Of a stretch of DNA of 64,000 bases, positions 1-11,502 are shown piece after piece. The DNA comes from Ottelia alismoides (Eukaryota > Streptophyta > Magnoliopsida > Alismatales > Hydrocharitaceae). The first letter of the stretch is position 1, and every line of letters begins with the position of its first letter. The notes under the pieces are model-generated. The model searched no databases. It was given only the letters and a program-made list of their open reading frames with translations, and was not told the DNA's origin. The stretch lies in assembly GCA_037367405.1 (NCBI GenBank), contig JAZKJV010009322.1:1-64000 (forward strand), read 5' to 3'. The translations under genes and the position numbers were made by a program.

Positions 1-789
1 TACCTACGCCAGACGCTATCCCCTCCTTTGTGGTAAAAGGATGGGATCCTCCCAGTGGTAGGACTTGGCCTTCGCGAGGAAGGTCTCAAGCCTCTGCCTG
101 GGCCAATCTTGTGGAACTTTCTTAGCAACAAGAAAGTTCACAATATCGGCATACCATGGGAGAGAGGCGATAGCAAGGATCGCCTCATCTGGGAAGGTCT
201 CACAAATCGGGTCAATCTGCTCAGAATCCTCAAGATGCTCTAATCGGGAGAGACGATACGCCACCACATTCTTGACTCCAGGCTTATCATTGATCTCAAT
301 GTCGAACTCCTGGAGTAGAAGGATCCATCTAGTCAGTCTGGCCTTGGCGTCCTTCTTTTCCATGAGGTACCTGATGGCGGTATGATCAGTAAACAGGGTC
401 ACTCTAGATCCAATAATGTACGATCTGAACTTATCTAGGGCGAACGCTACGGCTAGCATCTCCTTCTCTATGACTGTATAGTTCCGCTGTGCGCAATCCA
501 ATGTGCGGCTAGCGTAGTGGATAGCAAATGGAACTCCATCCCTCCTCTGACCCAGCACGGCCCCCACGGCAAAATCGGAGGCATCCGTCATGATCTCGAA
601 TGGGAGAGACCAATCAGGAGGCTGGAGAACAGGAGCCTCAACAACACACTGCTTGAGAGTCTCGAACGACGAAAGACACTTGTCATCGACAAGGAACTCG
701 GTGTCTTTCGTCAGTAGGTCAGTCAACGGTCGGGCAATCCTGCTGAAATTATGAATGAATCGTCGGTAGAAACCGACGTGCCCCAGGAA
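1..789 (-). pseudogene. Element A pol: RNase H domain and start of the integrase region
   Basis: This encodes the RNase H that removes the RNA strand during reverse transcription. The frame opens just after an in-frame TAA at 790-792 and runs to position 16. Residue numbers are from the Met at 726. The first catalytic Asp lies in TDASD (about residue 48), the Glu in EKEMLA (about 89) and the second Asp in FTDHTA (about 114). The last expected Asp, in the usual VADHLSR-type motif, is Tyr here (VAYRLSR, about 157). The pre-integrase block after residue 190 ends early through a one-base shift in a T run near position 50, after which the expected reading resumes in another frame. The integrase zinc-binding domain and core lie outside the window. 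Confidence 0.9.
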
Positions 790-2315
790 TTACCGTAACT
801 GCCGCAAATTGGACGGCGGTGCGAGTTTTCTAATGACATCTACCTTGGCCAGTTCAACCTCCATGCCCTTGTTGGAGATGATATGGCCAAGCACCATCCC
901 TTGAGTCACCATGAAGTGACTCTTCTCCCAAGATAACACAATGTGAACCTCTATACATCGCTGAAGTACTCGGTCTAGGCAGTCAAGACAGGAGTCGAAT
1001 CCGTCACCGTAAACCGAGAAATCATCCATGAAGACCTCCAAGCACTCCCCTACCATGTCTGAAAAGATCGACAACATGCATCTCTAAAAAGTCGCAGGGG
1101 CATTGCATAGCCCAAATGGCATGCGTCGGAAGGCGTATGTGCCGAAGGGACAGGTAAAGGTAGTCTTGTCCTGATCCTCGGGAGCGATGGCCACCTGGTT
1201 GTAGCCCGAGTACCCATCGAGAAAACAGTAGTGCTCTTCCCTGCCAGTCTCTCAATGATCTGATCTATAAAGGGCAGGGGGAAATTATCCTTCTTGGTGT
1301 CCAGGTTGAGTCTCCTATAATCAACGCAGACCCGCCAAGAAGTGGGTACCCGTGTAGCAATCACCTCTCCAGACTCACTGACCACTGTAGTGATGCCCGT
1401 CTTCTTGGGCACCACATGCAAAGGGCTGACCCACTTGGAGTCGGAGATGGGGTAGATAAAATCGGCGCTCCACCATTTCGATATCTCCTTCATGACAACC
1501 TCTCTCAGATTCGAGTTCAGCCGCCGCTGGAACTCACGCGACGGCTTCGCCTCATCCTCGAGATAGATATGGTGGGAGCACAGGGCCGGACTTATCCCTT
1601 GGAGATCTGCTACGCTCCATCCTATTGCCTTGCGGTTCTTTTCAAGAACCCCCATCAGACGGGATTCATGCTCTCTAGTAAAATCGGCGGAGATAATGAT
1701 TGGGTACATCTCATGCTTACCCGCAAGGAATCTATACTTCAGCGATGTAGGAAGTGGCTTCAGCTCTGGATAACTTGGTGCTGGTGGATCTGGCCTCTGA
1801 AAAGTCTGCGTGAACGCTGCTAAATCTGAATGGGAGAACTGAAACTCTCTGTCACTCTCAGAATCTGGAGAAGGCTGCCCTGATGAACTGTCTCTGCTCT
1901 GCTCGGCATCTACCTCCTCCCTAGCTGCAGGCTCAGTGGAAGTCAGGTCTGGCATATAATCATCACAATCTGCCCAATCGGAATCTGACTCCGAGGGATC
2001 TGTGTCATCCAAGGTGGCATCAGTACCACCGTCATTGCAAAAATCAGTCTCGCGGTCGAGAACCGGCTCTGCTGCCTCAAAAGTATCCTGAACCAGGAAT
2101 GTGCTCTCCAAGCTCTCCTCTCCTGTCATCTCTGCATCAGCGGAATCTGAAAGTGATAGGATGGCCTGTGCTGCTGGGTCTGCCCAAACTGCCTCATTGT
2201 CTGTGATCACAAAGTCACAGTCCTGGTGGATGTCTAGCCCTGCATCTGTCAGCTGCTTTGTGTCTGAAGTGGTCTCTAAGCATGATCTGTCTCTGACTCG
2301 GCTGTCCTGGACCGT
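790..2315 (-). pseudogene. Element A pol: acidic linker and reverse transcriptase
   Basis: Reverse transcriptase of the Ty3/gypsy type. The stretch from 2,315 to about 1,780 encodes an Asp/Glu/Ser-rich linker between protease and RT, which includes the motif DGGTDAT. RT follows, with PLHVVPKK, the WRVCVDYRRLN block and FPLPFIDQ. Near 1,235 the frame shifts by one base. In the new frame come the first catalytic Asp (CFLDGY), then PFGTYAFRRMPFGLCNAP. A TAG at 1,084-1,086 replaces the Gln expected before RCM. The catalytic FMDD box is at 1,021-1,032. A TAA at 790-792 replaces the residue expected before [11 protein letters not shown]. The catalytic aspartates are kept, so the loss of function comes from the stops and the shift rather than from the active site. 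Confidence 0.93.
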
Positions 2316-2888
2316 CTCTATTTGTACACTTTCACCCTCGACGGGAAAGTATACCTTCCTGCTATCATGGTCAGTCACCACCTTGGATGTGGCCAAGAAC
2401 GGACGACCGAGAATGATGGGGGTATCGGTTACGGACTGAGGGATCTCCATGTCCAACACTACAAAGTCCACGGGGAATTGCAGGCCCTGAATCGTGACGA
2501 CAACATCTCGCAACAACCCCTTCAGCCTCTTGACAGATCGATCAGCAAACTAAAGGACTGTCCTGCTCTGTCTAAGAGTGCCCAACTCGAAGTGGTCGAA
2601 AAGGGCTGCCGGAAGTAGGTTGATCGACGATCCACTGTCTAATAGATTGCGGTCGAACCTCTGCTCACTGATATGGCATCTGACATATGGGGCTCCTGAA
2701 TATGGCCTCTTGGCCGGCAGACGGTTCTGGATCACGAAACAAGTGGCTTTGGTCAGCACATGAATCTCTAAGTGGTGGTTCCTCCTCTTCCTCCTGATTG
2801 TAGTCCTGTCTCTAAGGGAACGCTGAAGAAGAGGGATGTGCTGCAAAGCCTCCTGAAGAGTCAGCTGAATGTGGAAACGATCTATCAT
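2316..2888 (-). pseudogene. Element A pol: retropepsin-like aspartic protease
   Basis: This is the aspartic protease that would cut the gag-pol polyprotein. The active-site motif LLDSGSSINLLP is intact, with the catalytic Asp encoded at 2,637-2,639. The second conserved block, IILGRPFL, follows about 70 residues later. One in-frame TAG at 2,550-2,552 stands where the related copy B has Gln (LQFTDKS), consistent with a CAG to TAG transition. Apart from that stop the frame is open from 2,888 through protease and linker into RT. The region just upstream (residues 1-60 from the Met at 2,888) matches the pre-protease segment of B and C, so the Met at 2,888 is only the first in the open frame and not a true start. 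Confidence 0.9.
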
Positions 2889-5679
2889 CTGCTGGCTGAA
2901 CTCTTCCTGCTCTCTCTCTTTTTGGGATTTTCCTTTTTCTTCCCCTTCCCCATCTGAAGAGCTCTAGGAAAGGGGATCACAGGGTCCTTCTCAGATGAAG
3001 GACTAGGAAAGGGTCTAGACGGTTCGACGACCGGATCCACACATACATCATGCACCACAGTGGGACCAGAATAAAATAAGCCCTTTCCTTTATTAACAGA
3101 AGTGTTCCGAGATACATCAGTAACAGGAAAAACAACAGGAATCTCAGAAGACTTGGTGGCATCAGCACCACCATCGGCTGGTAGACGGGTGGCCTCAGTA
3201 CCGTGCTCTGACTCGGCAACAGGGGTGGCCTCAGTACCACCTACTCCAATTGGTGAAACGATGGCCTCAGTACCACCAGTGGGATCAACATCCGTGGTGG
3301 CATCAGTACCACCATCATCATCTCTAGCGGCCTCAGTACCGCTCTCCTCCTCGCCTGGTGCTATGGATGTATCCTCAGGGTGTCACTCAGACGAGTCGCC
3401 GCCTGCTGGCATCCTACCGCTCCTAAGTGTGACAAAATCAGTATCAAAAAGATATGCAGACATATCACCAAAAGTATCACTCGGAGTGGCATACTCAGTA
3501 CAAGCTACCTGCTCAGATTTCCTTTTCAGGTTGTTGGGATTCGGCTCAATCTGGGTAGGGATGGCGGCCTTCCCTCTCACGATGTCCCGCATCTCCTGGC
3601 GGAACTCATCCATCTCCTGTCGAAAGGTAGCCTGCTGATCTGTGAGAAGGCGGGCTATATCATCCAAGGCGGGGCTCTCATGAGAACCCGACGGGTAGCC
3701 TCTCTGGTAGTAAGGCTGCTGGAACTGCTGCTGTGGCTGAGAGGGGTAAGAATGTGGCTGATGTTGCTGCTGGTGAGGATGATCACGCCTCCAAGGCTGT
3801 CCATGCTTATAGGGACGAGGACCATACTGCGATGACTGTTGTTGCTGCTGCCGTGGGTACACTGGGGGCTGCTGCTGCTGGTGATCCCTCTGATGGTCGT
3901 ACTGGCCACCCTGACCTGACGGCTGCTGCTGGGGCTGGGTACCTCCGGTCCCCCAGAATCCGGGATGGTCTCATCGGATACCGGGCTGAGAGCGGTCATA
4001 CCGAATCCTGTTGACATCCGTCAATGGCTCTGCATCGTACTGGGGTGGCAGGAGTACTGCCAGAGGCTGATCCGGCTAGTATACCACCATCTGCATGTCT
4101 GGAGACGGTGGTGACTGGTAGGTGGGCTGCGGCTGCTGGTACGGCTCCGCCTGTACAAGATGGACCTGTCTACGCTGCTGGTGGGAGCTGGAGCGCTGGG
4201 ACGAGCTGTTGCTACTACTCGGATCGCCTCGTGCCTGAAGACGAGGCTGTGAAGCCGTCTGTGCCTCCTGGAGACACATGAGCTGTGTCTTCAGGTCACT
4301 CAGAGTCTGTGCCATCTGCTCCATCTGCGTGATGCTCTGGCACTGCTTCTTCTCTATGATCTCCATCCGGTCTAGCTTCTCGCTGATAATCCCCATGTCC
4401 GCGGCTGATGACTCAGCCTGTGCTGCTGCTACCGCGGACGAACTGGAAGGACCGGCGTCGACCCGTGCTATCCTCTGGTACTACACGGTCTGTGGTTGCT
4501 GGGGTCTGCTCTAAGTGTACAATCGGGTCTGGGACATCACCATGTAGTTCTCGTCCATCTCCTTATAGATGGCCCAGACCTGATCGTAATCCTTGGCGAA
4601 GTAAGACCCGCCACAAGAAGCGTTCACCAAGCCCTGAAGCTCTGGTGTCAGCCCGCTGAAAAAGCTCCGAACAAGGTTCGGCTTGGAAATGTCGTGGTGC
4701 GGGCATCTGTCGGTCAGCTCTCAAAACCTCTCCCATGCCTCGTGAAACTGCTCGTTGGGGAGCATGGAGAAGTTGCTGATCAGGGCTCTAGCGGCATTGG
4801 TCCGCCCGAGTGGGTAGTACTTGTGCAAGTACTCAGTGCGGAGCTGCTCCCAGGTGTAGACGAACTTCCCCAAATGCTTCAACCAGGTGGCTGCTCTGTC
4901 TGCTAAGGAGAAGGGGAAGGCAATCATACTGATGGTGTCCTGGTCTACCTGACGGTCGTGGACAGTGCTGCAGATCATCAGAAACTCCTGGAGGTGGAGA
5001 TGGGCTCCTCTGTGGCGAGCCCATGGAAACTGGGGAGGAGTTGCAAAGTGTTCGGGGGGAACTTGAAGTATCCCACGATAGCTGGTAGCACAACCCAGTG
5101 ATGCATCACAGTCGATCCGGGGTTGTGCAACTCCCGCATCGGTCTCGGTTGCTCTGCTTCTGCCGCGACTGCGGCGGCTGCTGCTGCCTCGTCTGGGATC
5201 CTTGGCCCATCTCTACGCTGCTCTCGCTCTGCTCTCATCTGCTCCATCTCGTGCCTCATATCTAACATGAATGCTCCTTGATCCCTCAACTGCTGCTGCA
5301 CTGTCTCAAGGAAGGCGATCATGGTGGAGTTGATCGCACCCTGGTCCAAAATGAAATGCTCACGATGCGGACCTCTGGTGTGATCATCGGAACTACCGGC
5401 CATAGTCTCTGCAAAATCAAAACATCTCAACTCAGGTGCCGATAAATCATCTGTCAATCTCTCCTCTAGCATTGGTATCTCAGCCTCAGAAGAAGAAGGG
5501 GGATCGAGGGGGAACATGGTGGAATCATATTTGGGTTCGGAGAGTGGGTCTCGGTTCTCACGAACCAACCTAGATGAGCGGGTAGACGCGTCCGAAAGCG
5601 GTACAGCCAGAGGCTGCCTAAGAGATCGTTTGCCCATCATCTTGATGTGGCGAGTAAGGCGGATGAGATCTGGAAACAA
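2889..5679 (-). pseudogene. Element A gag-like polyprotein region
   Basis: This encodes the particle protein. The first frame (Met at 5,679, 233 codons) carries an N-terminal region with a Gln/Glu/Arg-rich, probably coiled-coil segment. A frameshift near 4,978 leads into the conserved retrotransposon gag domain (4,724-4,978), which has FPFSLADRAATWLKHLG, TWEQLRTEYLHKYYP and EAWERF. Next come a second coiled-coil segment (about 4,290-4,400), a Gln/Pro-rich tract (about 3,700-4,250), the conserved block ending in LRSGR (about 3,410) and repeated GGTEA motifs. Stops lie at 4,721-4,723 (TGA), 4,076-4,078 (TAG), 3,971-3,973 (TGA) and 3,383-3,385 (TGA), and a shift lies near 2,890. I see no CCHC zinc knuckle. 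The true start could also be the MM pair about 13 codons downstream. Confidence 0.87.
3160..3345 (-). repeat. GGTEA-type degenerate coding repeats in element A gag C-terminus
   Basis: Read on the minus strand, this segment repeats a short motif of the form G-G-T-E/D-A-T/I every 12 to 18 residues, about six times. On the plus strand it appears as recurring ggcctcagtaccacc units. A seventh copy (DGGTDAT) sits in the protease-RT linker near 2,020. The unit is seen in the sequence; its role is unknown. Confidence 0.75.
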
Positions 5680-7126
5680 CTACGATCACAAGCAAACCCC
5701 CAATTCACCAACGCAATGCGAGCTGAAGACCGTAAAGGCTCGGTCAATTATCTTGTCAATTTTATTTTGGTGAACAGTCAGGATATCAGAGCGATTACGT
5801 GACCTGTTGGGTTACCCGATACTTTCCCAACCAACTGTCCTGCACAGAAAGTCGGTAATCAGTCGAGAAGAGTATCGGAGGGCTCTACCTAGTATCCGGG
5901 GTCACTCTCTCGCACAATCAAACCAGACAATGAGGGGGTTGCTCTCCCCAAGACAAGTTTCTAAGTGAGGTGTCTTTTAGGGTCGATAGTGTTAGCAGTC
6001 CCAATTTTATGATTTTTCTTTTTTAGATATTTTTCAATAAAAACAAAAACGCCTAACGAATTTTTTGGTTCTCCTGGTTATTAAGTAAAAAACAGAGGGA
6101 GAAGACGAAAAAGCCGATGTGCGATGAAATCAATGATGCATGCAGAGTAAGAGATGCGTTTCTGACTCCAGCAGTCTACATGCAATATGATCCGCGCAGA
6201 ATTGAATGACAGAAAATAAACTACCTAAATGGTGCAGGCGGAAAACCGAGTCCCTAAATAGGCAATTTCTACTCGAAAGAACCCTCTAGCTGGTCACCAG
6301 CCTTCTATCCAAAAGGTCCGGTCTCGGTCTACCCCTCCTCCTCCCAACAAATCGGGTTCAGGAAGAGCTTGGCAGGGCAGGCTGCGGTATGTAGGCTCGA
6401 AGGAAGCAAGTCAGCTATTTTTATTAACTTTTTATTTGTAGGTCCAATTATCGAACTATGGGAACATGCAAATATATTATGTGTTTGGATTCTACCAGTT
6501 ACGTCACAATCAAACAGAAATTCCTAAGGCTAGGGGCTCTAGAAAAACCGCGTAAAACCGGAAAAGGCAGCGAAAAACGAAAACCACGTAAAAAGCCGCG
6601 AAGAAAACTAACTAGCTAATGGGTCCACCGAGCACACCGGTGTTCGGCGAAACAGAATCGAGAGTGTCCAAGTCTGAGCTGTCCCTGTGTTATTACAACA
6701 ATTCAATTGAAATAAAGTAAAGTCTAATCTAAACTAATCCTCTCCCACTCAGCAACTCTCCCACGCTCTCCTGATGCTCCGTGCAGAAGGGAGCCGCCTC
6801 CGAATCCCGCGGTTGCGCCGGCTTCTCGAGAGTCACTGCCTCGGTCCTCGGGCCCTCACAAGAAAACAGACGAGTGTTATCAACCAGATAAAATAAGCAA
6901 ATAAAGATATGAAAAGAAAACAGGGGTATATGTGCAAAAATAGAAATAAAATAAACAAGCAAAAACAAGCAAAAACAAAAATAAAAGAAAATAAAATAAA
7001 ATAAAACAAAAAAATAAAAGAAAAATAAGAAGCCGTGAAAAGCCGCGGACTTAGAAAGAGCCGCGGAAAGCCACAAAAAAGAAATCGAAATAAAGAGAAA
7101 ATTCAAAATTGACTACTAAGCCGTGC
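5680..7126 (-). other. Element A 5' untranslated leader
   Basis: About 1.45 kb lies between the PBS and gag without a convincing open frame. The part at 5,970-6,170 resembles the leader of element E (58,790-58,985), sharing the words gaaatcaatgatgcatgc and cagtcccaa, so it is a conserved leader and not random DNA. An A-rich tract with repeated aaaataaaa words fills about 6,890-7,030. Confidence 0.7.
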
Positions 7127-7144
7127 TCCCCAGCAATGGTGCCA
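7127..7144 (-). other. Element A primer-binding site (tRNA-Asp type)
   Basis: The minus strand reads TGGCACCATTGCTGGGGA, three bases from the LTR end. It differs at three positions from TGGCGCCGTTGCCGGGGA, which I recall as the complement of a plant tRNA-Asp 3' end and as the Athila-type PBS. All three differences (G to A, G to A, C to T) are transitions. Confidence 0.87.
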
Positions 7145-7147
7145 TTC

Positions 7148-10100
7148 TGATGAGCACAAGTTCTACTCATCCGGATCATGTAAAAATATCACACTCGGGT
7201 CGTTGCGACTCGGATCGATAGAAATCTCGGCTCAATCAAGAAAATAAGGATCAGACCACCAAAATAAGATAAAAATCAAAAGAACTCAATAGTGGCCCTG
7301 GCTATTGGATTAGCCTGGTATAGCGACCAGGGTCGGACTCAAGGAGCACGTAATGGCCTTGCGGCCCACAAAGTAGTCAGAAATGAAATAAAATAAAAGA
7401 GAATGATTTTTTGGTGGATTTTTAATCTTTTTATATTTTTTTGGATTTTTAAATTAATTAAGAAAATAGCAAAACAATAAATCAAGCAACTACAAATAAT
7501 TATTTAATCACTCAAAAATCACCCAAAAATTCAAACAAAAATGTTTTTATATTTTTTATATTTTTTTGTATTTTTGGTTACTTTTTGGTATTTTTCTGAT
7601 TTTTAGGGAATTTTATAAAAATAAAACAAGGCTAAAAAACAAAGGCACTGTCCAGTCAGACTTGGAGAGCCAGATTAAAATGGATAAAGGCCCTATCAAG
7701 ATCTGAAATTTCCTGTAAAGTATGAAAATCAAGGAAAATTTAGGAACTGGTTTTATTAATTTTTGGTTTTTCAATTATTTATTAGAATTTTATAAAGTTT
7801 TCAATGCTTTTTTATTTTTATAGTTTTTATAAATCTAAAAATGACCAAAATTGGTCAGAAAATCAAACAACACAAAACAAATAATATCTAATTTTTTTGT
7901 AATTTTTAAAGTTGATTTAATATTTTTTTGTGAATTTTCTATTTAGACAGTAACAAAAATGCTTGTTTTTGAATTTTTAAAAATAGTAAAAAGAGTCAAA
8001 AATGTCTCCAAAATTTAGAGAAAATTTTACACCATGGCAAGAGCCATGTATCCAATTTTCATAAAATTTGGAGTAGTTTTTGCTATTTTATTAAAAATCA
8101 AAACAAAGGCACATTGCATAGGGACCTATCTGCAAACAAAATAAAGTTCTAGGCCCTAGAAATAACAAGGCTGGAAACTGAGGGCCCAAAGTGCAAATAT
8201 CCCAGAGGCCCACGCACGATACACGTGACTCAGGCCTGGAAGGGCATATTTGTCATTCCTATTTTAAAACATGCAATCAATAACATACGAAAAGCACAGG
8301 ATGAAAACTGCAAATGTACCACTAAAACACATGGCGAAGCACGTGGCCACTACACACAGGGGTAAAAGTGTAATTATCCAGAACAGTAGGGTCCTCTATG
8401 CAATATTTACAAAAAGAAAAGAACTACAAAATGTATTTACAGGACTAGATAATAAATGCAAAAACTAGAGGGGCCTAAGAGCAATTACCCCTTATTATAA
8501 GCCGACGGTCGGATGCATGCCACGTGGAGATCTGACGGTGGAGAAGAGGCGCGGCTAAGCAAAGGAGCCCTCGGTGTAGATCGAATGGCTGGGATCTCCC
8601 CACGTGGAAGATCGGGCGGCTGGGATGCGACGTGGGTAAACAAGGGAACCCAGCTCAGATCGGACAGTGGAGATCCACCCTATGAAGATTAACAGCTGCT
8701 GCTGCTCCTCGAATGGACGGCTCGATGAAGATCTGGAGCTGGAGGGAAGGATCGGACGTCTCTGGAGGGTGCACGAAGAACAAGTGGCCGACGAACTTCG
8801 CCGACCCTGTGCACGCACGGTGACCCTCCTCGCGGGCTGCTACTGATCGGAGAAGGAACGTCTGGGCCTCCCGCATCTACACAGCTCCTCCGATGACGCA
8901 ATGGATCTCCGGAGAGCTCAGGAGACACCAGCGGAGGTTGAGCTGCTGATCCAGAACGACGAGCCCTCTGATGGACTCGCTTGGACCTGCAAAGCATAGC
9001 AACAAGCTCCTGGGTCGAGGGCAAAGTGCCTCGACCCAGTTAGCGGTGGTGGAGGTGAACGGTGCGGCGGGGCGAACGAGCTCCGGCGGAGCGACGGCGA
9101 TGAAGCTCGATACCCAGTTCCTGTGCGAACTGGGGTGAATGGATGGGTGCAGAAGATGCATGGGGGAAGTGCGAAGATGTGGGTCGACTCCGATGATCGA
9201 AAGGCGGGCTAGGGTGGTCGGAATTGGGGCTCGTCGGCGATGGGGCGATTTGGACGAAAAGCTAAATTAGAGAAATAGAAAAGGAAAGAAGGCTACCTAC
9301 TAGATGAGATCGACTGGGGAAGAGCTGGGGATGCTCCAGGTCCTTGCCTCGAGGGCCGTCGGTGCCCGAGGCTCGAGCACCACGTCTGGACGGCGCACGG
9401 CGGCGCAAAGTCGCCGGATCAGTGGTCCGGTCGCTCCCTCCTCGCTGCTACACGGCCGAACGCAAGCTGTCACTCTCGCGTTGGCTATGGAGGTCCTAGG
9501 GTGGAGTGAAACGATCCCAAGATGCGAGAAAATGGAGGTGGAGCTCAGGCTATATACGAGTGCAGGTCCGAGAAGAGAAGGTCGGGCAGGGTTCCACGAA
9601 GCGTGGATCCCAACACGGATGAACGGGCGTGGATCTCGGATACACGAGGAAGAAGTAGAGCCCGGGATTTGCGGATTTGGGCGTCGGATCGAGTGTAGAG
9701 AATGTCGAGAAATCGGGTCGTGGGCTCGGATCCAGGGCTCAGTGGTCCAGGGGGAGTTGACCGGGGGGTCAACGTCCCCCGTGGACCAATCAGAGACGAC
9801 CATGTCAAAAAGATTTGGAAATTCGATTTAAAATAGGAAATGGTCGAATTATTAAAAACTCAAACATGAAAAATGTTTATTTATTTATAAACTATTTTTT
9901 TGTGATTTTTAATTATTTTTTTGAAATAAAAATAAGGTATTTACAATATGGTGCTATATATAGGTATATATACAATATTGATTTTTAATTTTTGATTTTT
10001 AATTAATTATTTTTGTACATTTTTATTCCCATTTTATATTTTATTTATTTATAGCATAAAATTAGGAATAAAGAAGTATTTTTATTTCATTTTTATTATT

Positions 10101-10766
10101 TATTTACAAGGGTAAAATAAATAGGTAAATACATTTATATATATGGTATATATGCAATGTTCTTTTTGGTTTTTGTTTTTGTTCTTTTTATTTAATTTTT
10201 GTTTTTATGATTTTTATTTTATTTATTTACAATATGAAATATAGAATATATACAAGCTTCATGGAATTTTGATTTATTTATTTACAAGGTAAAATAAATA
10301 TAGGTGTGGTCTTATGTACATGGTGAATAGGTACAAGGAAGGTTATTTTTATTTTCTTTTGAGTTTTTCTAATTTTATTTTGATTTTGTATTTGCAAATA
10401 TTTACAAATATATACAAGCCCATTTTATTTTATTTTATTTTATTTTTAGAGGAAAATATTTTTATTATAAATACAGGTATATTTACACATGAGCTTCCTT
10501 ATCTCTCTCTACTTGAACTTTTATGCGGTCAGGCCCATGCTGAGCCCTCCCTTGGGATTAGGTTGCTCAATATTTATTCTAAATATTTCCCTCTTTTTAT
10601 TTTAATTCTTTATTCTTTTATTTTTGCACAAGAACATACTAATTATTACTTTTTACACAATGCATGATTTTTGGTAATTATTTGTATTTACAAAGATATA
10701 CATGTATTTGCAAAAGTTTTTGTAGCTAAAATATAAGAATAAAGAGTGATGAATGAGTATTCATTA
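7148..10766 (-). repeat. Element A 5' LTR (complete, about 3.6 kb)
   Basis: On the minus strand it starts TAATGAATACTC..CATCAC at 10,766, homologous to the TGATGAATCTCC..CATCAC start of the other LTRs, and ends ..GCTCATCA at 7,148 next to the PBS. The first dinucleotide is TA instead of TG. It has three parts: an AT-rich U3 (about 9,830-10,766), a G+C-rich middle (about 8,480-9,830) and an AT-rich end (7,148-8,480). The open frames in the G+C-rich part (for example 9,304-9,831 on the plus strand) match nothing I know and are taken as chance. The unit ccagggtcggac near 7,330 matches the same place in the other LTRs. Confidence 0.85.
9551..9556 (-). promoter_or_regulatory. Possible TATA box of element A LTR
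   Basis: TATATA lies in the G+C-rich middle of the LTR, on the minus strand in the context CGTATATAGCC. The position is comparable to the clearer TATA box in the LTRs of C. There is no evidence of transcription from sequence alone. Confidence 0.4.
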
Positions 10767-11502
10767 CCTGACAAACTATGACATCTTAACCACTTTAATT
10801 TAGTCTCATGGAACTTTATCAGAAGTTAGAAGAAATGTGAAATATTGATATTTATTATCTTGTTAGTCAATTGATTTGCCTTTTGTTAATATTGCTTATT
10901 TCGACTGTAACTAGAGAAAGGACGTGTCCATCCATGAAGATACAAATTCATGCTTTGAAATATGAAGAAAGATGATTTTCTAATCAGTTGTCTTTTGACA
11001 TACATGAAAAAAGAAGTCATAGAGAAATTATCAATAGATTCAATCATTTATGAATATGATGATATAAAGTGACGACGACACCGTTCATGATTTTAATAAC
11101 CTCATATTTATACAAGTTTAAGATTTTTTCTTCTATTTTTAAATTTATACTATTTTATATTAATAACAGATACTGATTTTTTATTGAAAGGGTATATTCA
11201 AATCAACATTTCAAATGGTAAGAAGGCATGTCTACTCAAGTTTACATTTTGTTTAGTGTATATCATTTTTAAATTTAAATGGATTTCTTTTCATGATTTC
11301 ATGTATTTCTAATTTAATATTTTTTACATTTCCTAAAATTCGTAAAGAAATTTTGTTCTACTATTTTATAAAATTCGCATAGTATTGATATCAAACTAAT
11401 TAAGCCTCCCTCAGAAGTAAAATTCTAAAATAAAATTTATATATTTTTCATATCAAACTAATCAAGCCCCATCGGAAGTAAAATTCTGGCTTCGTCCCTA
11501 TT
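10767..11502. other. Unassigned AT-rich DNA between elements A and B
   Basis: There is no gene and no LTR similarity. It sits between the outer end of the LTR of A and the first recognisable base of the 5' LTR of B. It contains a direct repeat (next entry) and ends aaattctggcttcgtccct just where similarity to the LTR starts. It may be the remnant of another mobile element that replaced the first roughly 310 bases of the LTR of B. Confidence 0.5.
11388..11487. repeat. Direct repeat pair, about 38 bp each
   Basis: The word atatcaaactaat followed by aagcc and then gaagtaaaattct occurs at 11,388-11,426 and again at 11,450-11,487, about 62 bp apart with a few mismatches. The second copy runs into the point where LTR similarity begins. 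Confidence 0.75.

Larger units (their letters stand above)
1..10766 (-). mobile_element. Element A: Athila-like Ty3/gypsy LTR retrotransposon, 5' part
   Basis: Reading the minus strand from right to left gives 5' LTR, PBS, leader, gag, protease, acidic linker, RT and RNase H, which is the Ty3/gypsy order. Integrase and the 3' LTR lie beyond position 1. The FMDD box, a PBS resembling the complement of a tRNA-Asp 3' end and the RNase H blocks place it in the Athila-like group. The coding region is richer in G+C than the rest of the window and has long open stretches (up to 488 codons). It is broken by about seven stops and four frameshifts, so it is the least decayed of the copies here. Target-site duplications cannot be checked because one end is missing. 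Confidence 0.93.

Noticed and set aside
1416..2618. Plus-strand open frames across element A (for example 1,416-1,823 and 2,101-2,439)
   Set aside because: They are antisense to the well-supported minus-strand protease, linker and RT and carry no motifs.
3102..3638. 178-codon plus-strand frame rich in SVPP repeats
   Set aside because: It is the antisense reading of the GGTEA repeats in gag; the minus-strand frame aligns with gag of other copies.
9304..9831. 175-codon plus-strand ORF in the LTR of A
   Set aside because: It lies in the G+C-rich LTR middle, where long chance frames are expected, is antisense to the element and is not kept in other LTRs.
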